This document shows positions 1-8,343 of a DNA stretch of 41,107 nucleotides, in pieces. The position numbers and the translations under genes were made by a program. The notes beneath the pieces were generated by a model. It searched no databases and was not told the DNA's origin. It was given only the letters and a program-made list of their open reading frames with translations. Positions within the stretch are counted from its first letter, which is position 1. The number at the start of each line of letters is the position of its first letter. Origin of the DNA: Promethearchaeati archaeon (GTDB lineage: Archaea > Asgardarchaeota > Heimdallarchaeia > Heimdallarchaeales > Heimdallarchaeaceae); NCBI GenBank assembly GCA_013166775.1, contig JABLTJ010000014.1, positions 84,254 to 125,360 of the forward strand, given 5' to 3'.

Positions 1-346
1 CTTCGATTGTGTGAGAAGGAGATAAACAGTATGGATGATCTATCCTGAACATTTCAGATCGCTTAACTTTGGTTACTTCACTTACCTGATCTTCAACGGT
101 CAGGAAACGATGAATAATCCCTATTCCTCCTTCTTGAGCCATAACTATAGCCATGTTGCTTTCAGTTACAGTATCCATGTTAGATGAGACTATAGGTATG
201 TTTAGTTTAATATTCCTTGAAAGATAAGTAGATGTATCTATATCCTTTCTTGAGGAAACCGATGATCTCTTAGGGACAAGAAGTACGTCATCAAAAGTGA
301 TTCCTTCACGCATTTGAACCAATCCAACATTACAGATTTTATTCAT
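1..346 (-). CDS. guaB: IMP dehydrogenase, N-terminal part (runs off the window)
   Basis: Reading the minus strand from the ATG at 346 gives about 115 residues with the hallmark start of IMP dehydrogenase: GITFDDVLLVP near residues 14-24, IPIVSSNMDTVTES, and GGIGIIHR further on. It then enters the sequence that leads into the CBS domain pair (HPYCLSPSHTIE). The enzyme oxidises IMP to XMP with NAD+, the committed step of GMP synthesis. The catalytic Cys loop and the C-terminal barrel lie outside the window, so GMP reductase or an IMPDH-like paralog is not strictly excluded, although the CBS-entry sequence favours IMPDH. A second in-frame ATG at residue 12 (MREGITFDD) could be the true start. 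The gene is divergent from the DegV gene. Confidence 0.9.
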   Translation of the reverse strand, partial: MNKICNVGLVQMREGITFDDVLLVPKRSSVSSRKDIDTSTYLSRNIKLNIPIVSSNMDTVTESNMAIVMAQEGGIGIIHRFLTVEDQVSEVTKVKRSEMFRIDHPYCLSPSHTIE

Positions 347-452
347 TTAAAAATCTTGTTTACCTTTACTTCAAAACATAGTTCTTTTGCAGTATAATGA
401 AAATCTAATTTGAAATCTGTAAATAATTGCATAAAAATCATTGCAAGGATAT

Positions 453-462
453 ACTTATATTT
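453..462 (+). promoter_or_regulatory. TATA-like box of the DegV gene
   Basis: The sequence acttatattt is centred 27 nt upstream of the ATG at 484. This spacing predicts a transcript starting at or next to the start codon, and it is the reason for preferring ATG 484 over the in-frame TTG at 427, which lies upstream of the box. Confidence 0.5.
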
Positions 463-483
463 CGCACATTCTTCTTTAGAATT

Positions 484-1383
484 ATGATTCGCATAGTAAC
501 AGATAGTGCTTCAGACATTCCTTGGGATTTTGCAAAGGAAAACAAGATCAAAGTTGTTTCTTTGTATGTAATGGTTCATGATGAAGTGTTAGTGGAAGAT
601 GAAAATTTCAATCGAGAGAGCTACTATAAACTCTTCGAGGATGAAAAAGCTTTCTTTAATATTCCAAAACTAAATCTCTATTCATTTGTGCCCAAAACAT
701 CTCAACCAAATCCACAGGATTTCACAAAAGCTTATCTTGAGCTGATAGAAGAAGGAATTAAAGAAATAATCGTTATTAACGTAACAGCGGGATTAAGTGG
801 AACAATAAATAGCTCAAATTTAGCTGCAAAACAGATAATGAGAAAGAATAAGGATGTAAAGATTCATATAATTGATGCAAAATCAGCTTCTTATCCTGAA
901 GTTTTACTAATTAGAATAGCTCTAAAATTAATAAAGAAAGGATATAATGGAGAGAAGATTGCAGAGATTCTTCGAGAACAAGCAATTAAAATTAAGACAG
1001 TTATTCTCTTACCCACGTTGAGATATCTCTGGAAAGGAGGAAGATTGGGAACTTCAAAATTCGTATTAGGATCGATGCTAAGAAAGAAACCAATTGTCAC
1101 AATGACTGAAGAAGGAAATGTAATAACTGTAGGATCAGCTAGTGATGTAGAAAGTGGATTAAAAGAATCTTTACGATTGAGTACTGATGATTATACAAAA
1201 GAACCAAAAGCAATTACTATTGTCTATGGTAGTAGTTTAGAATACGCAAACCTATGTTCAGAAATAATCAAAGAAAAATATCCAAAGATGCCTATAGAAA
1301 TTGCTCAAAGTGGAGGTTCAGTCTTATCTCATCTTGGACCTGAATCTATTGGTGTAATTTCAGATTTTACTGATGAATTCTAA
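484..1383 (+). CDS. DegV family fatty-acid-binding protein
   Basis: This 299-aa protein has the two-domain DegV fold that binds a long-chain fatty acid. The family signatures are visible in order: TDSASDIP (6-13), TSQPNPQDF (72-80), a SGT turn at 105-107 (GLSGTINSS), DAKSAS, and GGSVLSHLGPESIG near the C-terminus. In bacteria, proteins of this family (FakB) present fatty acids to a kinase; no FakA-like kinase is seen here. The start at 484 is chosen because a TATA-like box lies 27 nt upstream and the protein then begins directly with the first beta strand (MIRIVTDSAS). An in-frame TTG at 427 would add 19 residues of unlikely sequence. The family is best known from Firmicutes, so it may have been acquired by transfer; this is inference. 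The ligand in an archaeon with isoprenoid membranes is unclear. Confidence 0.88.
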   Translation: MIRIVTDSASDIPWDFAKENKIKVVSLYVMVHDEVLVEDENFNRESYYKLFEDEKAFFNIPKLNLYSFVPKTSQPNPQDFTKAYLELIEEGIKEIIVINVTAGLSGTINSSNLAAKQIMRKNKDVKIHIIDAKSASYPEVLLIRIALKLIKKGYNGEKIAEILREQAIKIKTVILLPTLRYLWKGGRLGTSKFVLGSMLRKKPIVTMTEEGNVITVGSASDVESGLKESLRLSTDDYTKEPKAITIVYGSSLEYANLCSEIIKEKYPKMPIEIAQSGGSVLSHLGPESIGVISDFTDEF

Positions 1384-1488
1384 ATAAAAATCTCTAGCAT
1401 ATTTAACATTTTCTTCTATTATTTCGCTTTTTTCTTTTTTGAATGAGTAAAACTAAAATATTGCTTTGTAATATATTATTCGTTAATA

Positions 1489-2511
1489 ATGAAAAGAGTA
1501 GGTTTACCTCGAGCACTAATTCACTATAAGTTTTCTGAATTATGGATACCATTCTTTAAGGAACTTGGTGCTGAGGTAGTTATCTCACCTTTAACAACAA
1601 AGAAAATAAAAGATATTGCAGTTAGGTCAGCACCAGATGAAGATTGCTATTCAACTAAACTTTATTTTGGTCATGCTTTGGTTCTAAAAGATAAAGTAGA
1701 TTATTTATTCATTCCACGTTATGGGGGTTACCATAAAAATAAGGTTGGGTGTCCTAAGTTTATTGGTTTAGCAGAAGTCTTAAAATCAATGATTCCTAAT
1801 TTACCTCCTATTATTATGCCTCATTTTAATCGAGCGAAAGGTGGAGATCCAAGAAGAATTTTACTAAAACGTGCTTTTGAGGTTGGATTAATATTCACAA
1901 AGAATCCTTTCAAGATTTTTCGAGCGATTAAAAAAGCTTTCAAGGCTTTTAAGGAACACAAAAGAATTTTAATTATTGATGAAGAAACTCTTCATAAATG
2001 GGAGCTTTCAGAAATAATCCTAAATGATTTTCCTTTATACAAGGATAATGAAAGACAGCTTAAGATAGCTTTGGTTGGGCATTCTTATGTTCTGAATGAC
2101 CCATATTCCTCACTAGACATAAGATCGATTCTTAAAAACCACGGTATAGATATTATTACTTCTGAACAAATGCCAAGAAGATTGATTGAAGAACAAATGG
2201 GAAAATTAGAGAGCGATCTTTATTTTGAATATGAGAGAGAAATTCTTGGGACAATAATGTATTTTCTTGAAAACAAAACTGTTGACGGAATTGTACATCT
2301 TATGATATTCAGTTGTGGTCCTGATTCTATTGCAGGTGAACTTGCTGCAAGATTATCCAAAAGACATCCTACTATTCCTCTCTTACAATTGGTATTTGAT
2401 GAGTTGACAGGAGAAGCTGGAATGAGAACAAGAATAGAAGCGTTTGTTGATATGTTAAGAAGAAGTGAAGCAGAGCAAGCTATTCTTCTAACAACAAAAA
2501 TTCACATCTAA
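1489..2511 (+). CDS. DUF2229 / acyl-CoA dehydratase activase-related protein (HgdB-like half 1)
   Basis: This 340-aa protein begins with the DUF2229 signature (MKRVGLPRALIHYKF; FFKELGAEVVISPLTTKKI). It continues with conserved Cys contexts: DEDCYSTKLYFGH, VGCPKF and, late in the protein, FSCGPDS followed by LVFDELTGEAGMRTRIEAF. These match the part of 2-hydroxyglutaryl-CoA-dehydratase-activase-related proteins that follows the BcrAD/BadFG ATPase in large fused polypeptides. It probably forms an Fe-S-binding partner of the activase encoded two genes downstream. It is first in a three-gene operon; the next gene starts 16 nt after its stop with a clear AAGGAG ribosome site. The substrate is unknown, and no dedicated dehydratase subunit with a neighbouring CoA ligase is seen nearby. 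Confidence 0.8.
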   Translation: MKRVGLPRALIHYKFSELWIPFFKELGAEVVISPLTTKKIKDIAVRSAPDEDCYSTKLYFGHALVLKDKVDYLFIPRYGGYHKNKVGCPKFIGLAEVLKSMIPNLPPIIMPHFNRAKGGDPRRILLKRAFEVGLIFTKNPFKIFRAIKKAFKAFKEHKRILIIDEETLHKWELSEIILNDFPLYKDNERQLKIALVGHSYVLNDPYSSLDIRSILKNHGIDIITSEQMPRRLIEEQMGKLESDLYFEYEREILGTIMYFLENKTVDGIVHLMIFSCGPDSIAGELAARLSKRHPTIPLLQLVFDELTGEAGMRTRIEAFVDMLRRSEAEQAILLTTKIHI

Positions 2512-2526
2512 AGGAGCAAAAAAGAA

Positions 2527-3615
2527 ATGTCACTTTCCTTTCCATATCTGGGAACCTTTAGTTACGTAGTAGAAGCAATAGCGAAAGGAATGAACAGAAA
2601 GGATATTATTCTTCCACATGAACCTACATACAAAACCAAGCAACTAGGTTCTCGTCATGCTTCAGAGTTTGTATGTACTCCATTCAAAATGCTTCTTGGA
2701 TCATTGATTGAGGTATTAGATCGAGGAGCATATCAGATAATTTTTACTTTGTTTGTAGATTTTTGTAGATTAGGTTACTATTCTCCACTTTTCAAGTTAA
2801 TTTTAGACGATCTTGGATATGATTTTGAATTAATTGATCTAGATTGGCAGAACAAACCTGAATTCTTTAGAAATTTCAAAAAATTGACAGGAGATTTGAG
2901 TGCTTGGCAAGCTTTTCAAGCATTTCGAGTTGGTTGGATAAAGAATAGATATATCGACTATACAGAAGAATTACAATTTAGTTATGGGGCAATTGAAGTA
3001 AACAAAGGATCAACAAGAAGAGTAGCAAAAAAAGCATTTAGACTAATTGTAGAGACAGAAAGAATGAGCAATATCAGAAAACTCCCTGATGTTGTTAAAA
3101 AAATGTTTGAAAATGAAGTTGAAATTGATAAAAAAGCAAATCCACTCAAAATAGGAGTAGTAGGAGAATTATATGCAGTTGTTGAACCTGCAATAAATCT
3201 TCACATCATGAAACGTTTGAATGATCTTGGTGTAATCACCTATACCCCAATCACTTTTACTCGATGGATAGATTTGGGAAAAAGATTGAACTTCTTCAAG
3301 AAACATCATCATAAAGAAGCAGTAAAGAGAGCAAAACCTTACTTAGAATATCGTCTTGGAGGAAAAGCACAAGAATCTATTGGGAGTGCAATTTTGTATA
3401 AGGAAGAGGGATGGGATGGAATGATACACCTATATCCATTTACTTGCATGCCAGAAATCATCTCAAGGAGTATACTACCACAGGTTAGTAAGGAATATGA
3501 TTTTCCTATTCTATCTCTTGTATTAGATGAACACACTGGTGAAGCTGGTTTACAAACAAGATTAGAAGCTTATGTTGATTTACTTGATCGAAAGAGAAGA
3601 GGAGATTTTAAATAA
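2527..3615 (+). CDS. CoA-dehydratase activase-related / HgdB-like protein (half 2)
   Basis: This 362-aa protein is homologous in style to its upstream neighbour. It contains SFPYLGTFSYVVEAIAKGM at the start, a conserved SEFVCTPFKMLLGS block, FVDFCRLGYYSP, and a C-terminal YPFTCMPEI plus LVLDEHTGEAGLQTRLEA block that nearly repeats the end of the previous protein. This is the C-terminal portion normally found in long activase/DUF2229 fusions or as a stand-alone HgdB-like protein; several Cys residues are plausible Fe-S ligands. The start ATG is preceded by AAGGAG at about 9 nt, and the next gene follows after 21 nt with GAGGT, so the three genes are probably co-transcribed and co-translated as a complex. 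The exact reaction is not identified. Confidence 0.75.
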   Translation: MSLSFPYLGTFSYVVEAIAKGMNRKDIILPHEPTYKTKQLGSRHASEFVCTPFKMLLGSLIEVLDRGAYQIIFTLFVDFCRLGYYSPLFKLILDDLGYDFELIDLDWQNKPEFFRNFKKLTGDLSAWQAFQAFRVGWIKNRYIDYTEELQFSYGAIEVNKGSTRRVAKKAFRLIVETERMSNIRKLPDVVKKMFENEVEIDKKANPLKIGVVGELYAVVEPAINLHIMKRLNDLGVITYTPITFTRWIDLGKRLNFFKKHHHKEAVKRAKPYLEYRLGGKAQESIGSAILYKEEGWDGMIHLYPFTCMPEIISRSILPQVSKEYDFPILSLVLDEHTGEAGLQTRLEAYVDLLDRKRRGDFK

Positions 3616-3636
3616 AAAGAAGAATGAGGTTATGAA

Positions 3637-4617
3637 ATGACTCAAAGTGTAGAAAGGTATTATTTGGGAGTAGATGTTGGTTCCATCAGCACAAATTTAG
3701 CAGTGATTGATCAATCAAAAGAATTAATAGATTCAGTCTATTTAAGAACAGAGGGTAGGCCTGTAAATTCTGTGCAAAAAGGAATAAAGTTAATGAGAGA
3801 TAAAATTGGAGAGGATCTCGATATTTCTGGAGCAGGATCAACAGGAAGTGCTAGAAAATTGACCGGAGTAATTGTAGGAGCTGATATAGTAAAGAACGAA
3901 ATTACCGCTCATGCGTTAGCTTCTTTGCATTACAACCCAGATATTCAGACAGTTATGGAAATAGGGGGGCAAGATAGCAAAATAATAATCATTAGGAATA
4001 GCATTGTTGTAGATTTCGCGATGAATACTGTTTGTGCAGCTGGGACAGGTTCATTCTTAGATATGCAAGCAAGTAGATTGGATATTCCAATTGAGAATTT
4101 TGGAAGACTGGCATTAAAATCAGAAAATGCTGTTTCTATAGCTGGAAGATGTACTGTATTTGCTGAAAGTGATATGATTCATAAGCAACAACTAGGTCAT
4201 CCAACAGAAGATATCATCAAAGGTTTATGCGAAGCACTTGCACGAAATTATCTAAATAATGTTGGAAAAGGAAAGGATATCAAACCACCAATCATGTTTC
4301 AAGGTGGAGTTGCTGCAAATGCTGGTATGCGAGAAGCTTTCGAAAAATATTTGGAAAAAGAGATTCTAATTCCTGAATATTATGATGTAATGGGAGCTAT
4401 CGGGGCAGCAATTCTTGCACAGGAAGATAAAGAAAGAAAGAAAAAACATACAGATTCAAAATTCTTTGGATGGGACATTCCAGATATGAAGTTTAATACA
4501 ACAGGATTTGAGTGTGATGGTTGCCCTAATATCTGCGAAATTGTTGAGATTCGTAAAAATGAGGAGTTAATTGCTAGATGGGGGAGTAGATGTGGAAAAT
4601 GGGATGTAGCAGATTAG
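3637..4617 (+). CDS. BcrAD/BadFG-type ATPase, 2-hydroxyacyl-CoA dehydratase activase
   Basis: This 326-aa ASKHA-fold ATPase has the phosphate loop GVDVGSISTN (11-20), GAGSTGSARK (65-74) and IGGQDSK (109-115). Cys133 (MNTVCAAGTGSF) and Cys172 (AGRCTVFAES) sit at the positions that hold the subunit-bridging [4Fe-4S] cluster in HgdC-type activases. Such proteins use ATP hydrolysis to inject a low-potential electron into a partner Fe-S protein. After the ATPase domain, a C-terminal extension (about 285-326) carries four more cysteines (C293, C296, C300, C319; pattern CxxCxxxC...C). This extension corresponds to the linker leading into DUF2229 in fused homologs, so the gene boundary cuts a usually continuous polypeptide. 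It is the last gene of the operon with the two HgdB-like proteins. Confidence 0.88.
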   Translation: MTQSVERYYLGVDVGSISTNLAVIDQSKELIDSVYLRTEGRPVNSVQKGIKLMRDKIGEDLDISGAGSTGSARKLTGVIVGADIVKNEITAHALASLHYNPDIQTVMEIGGQDSKIIIIRNSIVVDFAMNTVCAAGTGSFLDMQASRLDIPIENFGRLALKSENAVSIAGRCTVFAESDMIHKQQLGHPTEDIIKGLCEALARNYLNNVGKGKDIKPPIMFQGGVAANAGMREAFEKYLEKEILIPEYYDVMGAIGAAILAQEDKERKKKHTDSKFFGWDIPDMKFNTTGFECDGCPNICEIVEIRKNEELIARWGSRCGKWDVAD

Positions 4618-4675
4618 TTTCAATTTTCATAATATTAAAAAAGATAAGTAGAAAATTATCTTTTCTAGTTCTTTT

Positions 4676-5023
4676 CTACTCTTGAGATTGTAACATTTTC
4701 TGAGGATTCCACATCCAAATTTTAAGCAACCATATTGCAGCGATAATTCCAACTAATACTAAACCAAATGCTAAGGCATAAGATTGAGCAAAGGCTACCA
4801 GCCATGCAGATTCCCATCCAGGAGCAAAATGCATGGCAAGCCAAGGAACTTTAATTAAAGATACAAGTATGGCAATTTCGACGCAGAGTAAAGCATCGAC
4901 TATTAAGCCGAAACCCCAGAATTTTCCTGTGGATAGAAGTTTTTTCATTGGTTGTGTTCGCAAAGCCATAGGAAAGTCGCATTTCATTACTGATTGAGCA
5001 AAAGGACAAATTTCTGGTAACAC
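4676..5023 (-). CDS. small membrane protein, four-residue-spaced partner of the next gene
   Basis: This protein of about 115 aa has two hydrophobic segments (around residues 36-57 and 77-105) and a short Cys-containing N-terminus (CPFAQSVMKC). It begins with GTG only a few bases after the stop of the upstream membrane gene and has no clear ribosome site, so translation is probably coupled. An internal ATG at residue 13 or 26 is a possible alternative start. It is not a frameshifted tail of its neighbour, since each has its own two-helix unit. The function is not recognised. Its end is close to the convergent activase gene. Confidence 0.6.
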   Translation of the reverse strand: MLPEICPFAQSVMKCDFPMALRTQPMKKLLSTGKFWGFGLIVDALLCVEIAILVSLIKVPWLAMHFAPGWESAWLVAFAQSYALAFGLVLVGIIAAIWLLKIWMWNPQKMLQSQE

Positions 5024-5029
5024 TGTTAC

Positions 5030-5284
5030 TTAACCAATTTTGATTCCATTATAACCAAAATGAGCAGCAAAGAAAGCTACTGGACCAGCAGCGATTAAAT
5101 TCAAGGCAAAGTTACTAGCTAAATGCTCTGTACCATAAACTATGATAGCCATGATAAGAGACATAGGTACAGCGATTAAAACAGTCATGATGATACTAAT
5201 CCACCAATGCCTGTATTTTGGATTAAGTCTCATTCCAATGAAAGGACTTTTTGTTAATTCAAATCTTGCTTGTGAAACTGTCAT
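5030..5284 (-). CDS. small two-TM membrane protein, DUF2798-like
   Basis: This 84-aa protein has two transmembrane helices (about 28-50 and 55-78). The pattern IIMTVLIAVPMSLIMAIIVYG, followed by an Ala/Pro/Phe-rich second helix, resembles the DUF2798 family of small membrane proteins; the assignment is by eye and tentative. The ATG at 5284 is preceded by AAAGGTGA at about 8 nt, a good ribosome site, with a TATA-like tctataat box upstream. It forms a two-gene unit with the following membrane protein, 6 nt away. The role is unknown. Confidence 0.65.
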   Translation of the reverse strand: MTVSQARFELTKSPFIGMRLNPKYRHWWISIIMTVLIAVPMSLIMAIIVYGTEHLASNFALNLIAAGPVAFFAAHFGYNGIKIG

Positions 5285-5490
5285 TTTTTTTCACCTTTTA
5301 GTTGAATTGATTATAGAAGAAAGAAAAGAAATAGAACCTTTGAGAGTAAAATTTTTTTCCTAAGCCAAGTCTTCATTTTCATCAAATCTTTAGTTAGCGT
5401 TATATGCTATCCCTGAATCATGTAAATTGCTTTATAAACTCGGAGAAAAAAGGAAAATAGATATTAGAAGGATTTTATTAGTTCTAGAGC

Positions 5491-6585
5491 TCATCTCCAG
5501 TCAAAATAAAATGATTCGATTTCCTCAGGTATTGGAATATTTTTTAAGTTAAATAAATCTAAATTGACTTTGTTTTCAAAAAAGAAGAATTTAGCCTTTT
5601 TCAAAGGTTTCATATCAAAGTAAGGAATGTAAGGTGTCTGTAAACCAAACCATCCCTTTTCTTTTGATTTCTGACACAGATAATTTGATAAATTAGTAGC
5701 TTCTTTTACATTCAACCTATGAATATGAACCATATCGAGCCAGCCATAGGGAATCTTATTTCCAAGTCCTGCAAGGAGAAATTCCCAAGCTAATATAAAA
5801 CCTTGAACCTTTCCATTTTTGTCTTCATGTACAACACAAACTACATGTGGATTTTCCAACATCCATTTTAAATCATCAAGTTCGGGAACTATAGATAATT
5901 GATTTCGTTCTACTTGCTCTTGGATAATCTCATATATGTCAGGTATGTCTTTCTCTTGAAAAGCTCTTATCTGTTTTGAATCAATGATTTTATACTTTTG
6001 AAAGAACTTGAAAACTAGTTTTTCGTACCATCTTAGTCTGACTACTTTAGATACAGTATTTACATCAAAAGCTTTGATAACAAATTTGTTCAGAGTAACT
6101 ACTCTTTGGAAAGGTAAATTCATCTCCCTGGATACGGAAGTAGAGACATCGACACCATGTTGATCTGGCTCGTGGAAAGAGAAACCTCCATGATAATCAC
6201 TTGATATTCCAATTTCCCATAGCTTTAAACCCATCCTTTTAGCAAGACCTTTTCTCTGATGATCAGAATGTACACACAACCAAGACGGAATAGCAAAATT
6301 GTAAACCTTCCCCATAATTGAGAGATTTCTAGGAATTGAGCCTAAGAATCCAACCATTTTTCCTGTTGGCTTATGGATAGCTCTAATGAAAAGATCCTTG
6401 TCAACAGAAGGAGCGCCGTACATAATGTTGAAAGTATCTTCTGAAAAAGCAACTGTCGCACCTTCTTTTAAGGCATTTTCATCATTTACAAACGCTTGAG
6501 TAATTAATTTGGAGAATTCTTCAAATTTCTCTTTCTCAATAGTAAATTGTTCAATGAGATAATCATCAGAGTTTTTACTTATCAA
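5491..6585 (-). CDS. double-GNAT acyltransferase resembling N-myristoyltransferase
   Basis: This 364-aa protein is built of two GNAT-like halves. The first half has KMVGFLGSIPRNLSI (76-90), a strand ending in WLCVH (102-106), then the acyl-CoA pyrophosphate loop region HQRKGLAKR (109-117). The second half begins IRAFQEKDIPDIYEII (206-221) and contains a strand NGKVQGFILAW (257-267) and a late GWFGLQTPY strand. The order and wording resemble eukaryotic glycylpeptide N-tetradecanoyltransferase, where LVGFISAIP, FLCVH, a LRPM..KDIP hinge and a weakly conserved second GNAT domain occur in the same order. The bound acyl-CoA and target are not determined. The loop QRKGLA is closer to acetyltransferases than the NMT RSKRVA, and the NMT signature KFGxGDG is not present. 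A generic bacterial-type double GNAT is the main alternative. Confidence 0.72.
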   Translation of the reverse strand: MISKNSDDYLIEQFTIEKEKFEEFSKLITQAFVNDENALKEGATVAFSEDTFNIMYGAPSVDKDLFIRAIHKPTGKMVGFLGSIPRNLSIMGKVYNFAIPSWLCVHSDHQRKGLAKRMGLKLWEIGISSDYHGGFSFHEPDQHGVDVSTSVSREMNLPFQRVVTLNKFVIKAFDVNTVSKVVRLRWYEKLVFKFFQKYKIIDSKQIRAFQEKDIPDIYEIIQEQVERNQLSIVPELDDLKWMLENPHVVCVVHEDKNGKVQGFILAWEFLLAGLGNKIPYGWLDMVHIHRLNVKEATNLSNYLCQKSKEKGWFGLQTPYIPYFDMKPLKKAKFFFFENKVNLDLFNLKNIPIPEEIESFYFDWR

Positions 6586-6646
6586 AACATCACTTCTCTA
6601 TTCAATGTTTGAATAATTTGCTGAATTATAAAGTTTTCATCTATAA

Positions 6647-7207
6647 TTACAACTGTCTACCTGATAAGAAAATTTCATCAATGAATGATGTTATTGATCT
6701 TCTTTCTTCGAAATTTAACTGCAGATCTGTTTTACTGATAGTAACTAACTTGTTCCAGATATTACTTGTTTCACTTAAAATATTTGAAAATTCATCTAGT
6801 CTTTTTATAGCATGAAAGGATTTTCCTACAAAGAAATAACAGAAGAACAAAGAGTCTAATTGCTTCATAATGTAAGAGTAATCATACAATTTACCACGTT
6901 TAACTATGTCAAAATCAGTTGTAATCTCAAGATTTTCTATGATGTAGGGATCTGTTTCTTCTCCTGACCCTGTAAAATTATAGTTAAGAAAATCTTCATT
7001 AGAACCAATTTCAATAGGTTCATGGGGTGCTAACTGCAGTAAAATACTGATTTTAGATAGGTTAATTGTGGGAAAGAAATCATTAGTTTTTGGTTGATTA
7101 TAATATTGAAAAGAATCTAAACTACTATCTTCGATTTGACAGCTATTCTGAGGTAAGATTGAAGAGATTGGTATCATTATAATTAGGAATATTAAAGCAA
7201 TAATCAA
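6647..7207 (-). CDS. truncated NosD-like beta-helix surface protein with unrelated tail (probable remnant)
   Basis: The N-terminus is a hydrophobic signal/anchor (IIALIFLIIMIPIS). Around residues 59-95 it carries the entry motif of the beta-helix surface proteins found elsewhere in this window: EIGSNEDF, GSGEETDPYIIENLEIT. The intact protein at 20253 has the same block (EIGNSSNF, NPYIIENLTIS). Instead of beta-helix repeats, the remaining 90 residues are helical and charged, with no similarity to the family that I can see. The start is also weak: the only canonical codon before the signal sequence is a TTG at 7207, inside the hydrophobic stretch, while the open frame runs back to SKIF residues without a start. 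The gene is probably a 3'-replaced or decaying copy. Confidence 0.5.
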   Translation of the reverse strand: MIIALIFLIIMIPISSILPQNSCQIEDSSLDSFQYYNQPKTNDFFPTINLSKISILLQLAPHEPIEIGSNEDFLNYNFTGSGEETDPYIIENLEITTDFDIVKRGKLYDYSYIMKQLDSLFFCYFFVGKSFHAIKRLDEFSNILSETSNIWNKLVTISKTDLQLNFEERRSITSFIDEIFLSGRQL

Positions 7208-7312
7208 AACAAAAATCTTTGAAGTAATGACTTACTCCTGATGCTTAACATTAATTTAAAGCTAAAGAAGTCTAATATAAAAGGGATGTGCTGAAATAAA
7301 AAGAAAGGGAGA

Positions 7313-8269
7313 TTAGTATGTCACGCCTAATCTTTTGCTGATGCCATCAAGCATTACTTTAACCATATCCTCAAACTCAAATTCAGGTTGCCAACCCCAT
7401 TCTTCTCTAGCGACAGAATCATCTAGTGATTGTGGCCATGTTCGAGCTATCCCATCTCTGAAATCGGGTTCATAAGTAATCTCAAATTCAGGGATATATT
7501 TCTTGATTTCATCAGCTAATTCTGCAGGAGTAAAACTCATAGCAGTAACATTGAATGCGCGATGTTTGAGTTTCTCATAAGGAGCTTCAATCAAATCAAA
7601 AGTAGACTTCAGACAATCACTCATTAACATCATTGGTAACCTTACATCTGCTCCAAGGAAACAAGTATATTTCTTTTTCTTGAGAGCTTCATAAAAGATC
7701 CAAATAGCATAATCAGTAGTTCCTCCACCTGGTTCTTCAGGGCTTAAAACACCAGGATAGCGTAAACTCCTGAAATCCATTCCATACTTTTTATTGTAAT
7801 AATTTCCCATAAGTTCAGTATAGACTTTTGATATACCATAAATAGAAGTAGGTTCCATTATTGTTGTATTGGGAGTATCCACTAAGGGAGTTGTTGGACC
7901 AAAAGCAGCTATTGAGGAAGGAGCAAAAAGTTGTTCAAGATTTAGTTCTCTTGAAGCTTCCAATGCATTATAGAATCCTTCAAAATTAATCGAATGTGCA
8001 AGTTGTGGATTCTTTTCTCCAGTTGCTGAAAGCACTGAAGCATTATGAATGAGAATATCAACATCATATTCCACTAACAATGATCTTAATCCATACTGAT
8101 CTCTAATATCTAATCTATGATAAATAACATCCAACTCTTTGAAGAGAGGGATTCTCTTTTTCCTACCAGTTGCAATAACATTTTCTTTTCCATATTTCTT
8201 CATCATAGCAGGTATTAGTGCTTGACCGATCTGACCATATGATCCCGTAATTAAGAATCGTTTTGTCAT
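7313..8269 (-). CDS. L-threonine 3-dehydrogenase, SDR (epimerase-like) type
   Basis: This 318-aa NAD-dependent extended SDR starts with the Rossmann motif TGSYGQIG (8-15) and has the active-site Tyr144 and Lys148 (SIYGISK) with PSSIAAFGPTTP before them. The downstream blocks RSLRYPG, GGGTTDYA, LPMMLMSD, MSFTPAELADEI and PDFRDGIARTWPQSLDDS are characteristic of the SDR-type threonine dehydrogenase, which is distinct from UDP-glucose 4-epimerase and from the zinc MDR enzyme. It oxidises L-threonine to 2-amino-3-ketobutyrate. The ATG at 8269 is chosen over the in-frame GTG at 8278 because the GTG lies inside the ribosome-site-like AAGGTG. No 2-amino-3-ketobutyrate CoA ligase is present in the window. 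Confidence 0.88.
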   Translation of the reverse strand: MTKRFLITGSYGQIGQALIPAMMKKYGKENVIATGRKKRIPLFKELDVIYHRLDIRDQYGLRSLLVEYDVDILIHNASVLSATGEKNPQLAHSINFEGFYNALEASRELNLEQLFAPSSIAAFGPTTPLVDTPNTTIMEPTSIYGISKVYTELMGNYYNKKYGMDFRSLRYPGVLSPEEPGGGTTDYAIWIFYEALKKKKYTCFLGADVRLPMMLMSDCLKSTFDLIEAPYEKLKHRAFNVTAMSFTPAELADEIKKYIPEFEITYEPDFRDGIARTWPQSLDDSVAREEWGWQPEFEFEDMVKVMLDGISKRLGVTY

Positions 8270-8343
8270 GATTTTCACCTTAAAGCTAATACCAGAATCA
8301 AATGCTTTTTTAAAAATCTATTGCAATGATATCATCAAAGATT

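Noticed and set aside
4676..5284. Frameshift joining the two small membrane proteins into one gene
   Set aside because: Each frame contains its own complete pair of TM helices and the first has a clean stop after a charged end; coupling explains the close spacing.
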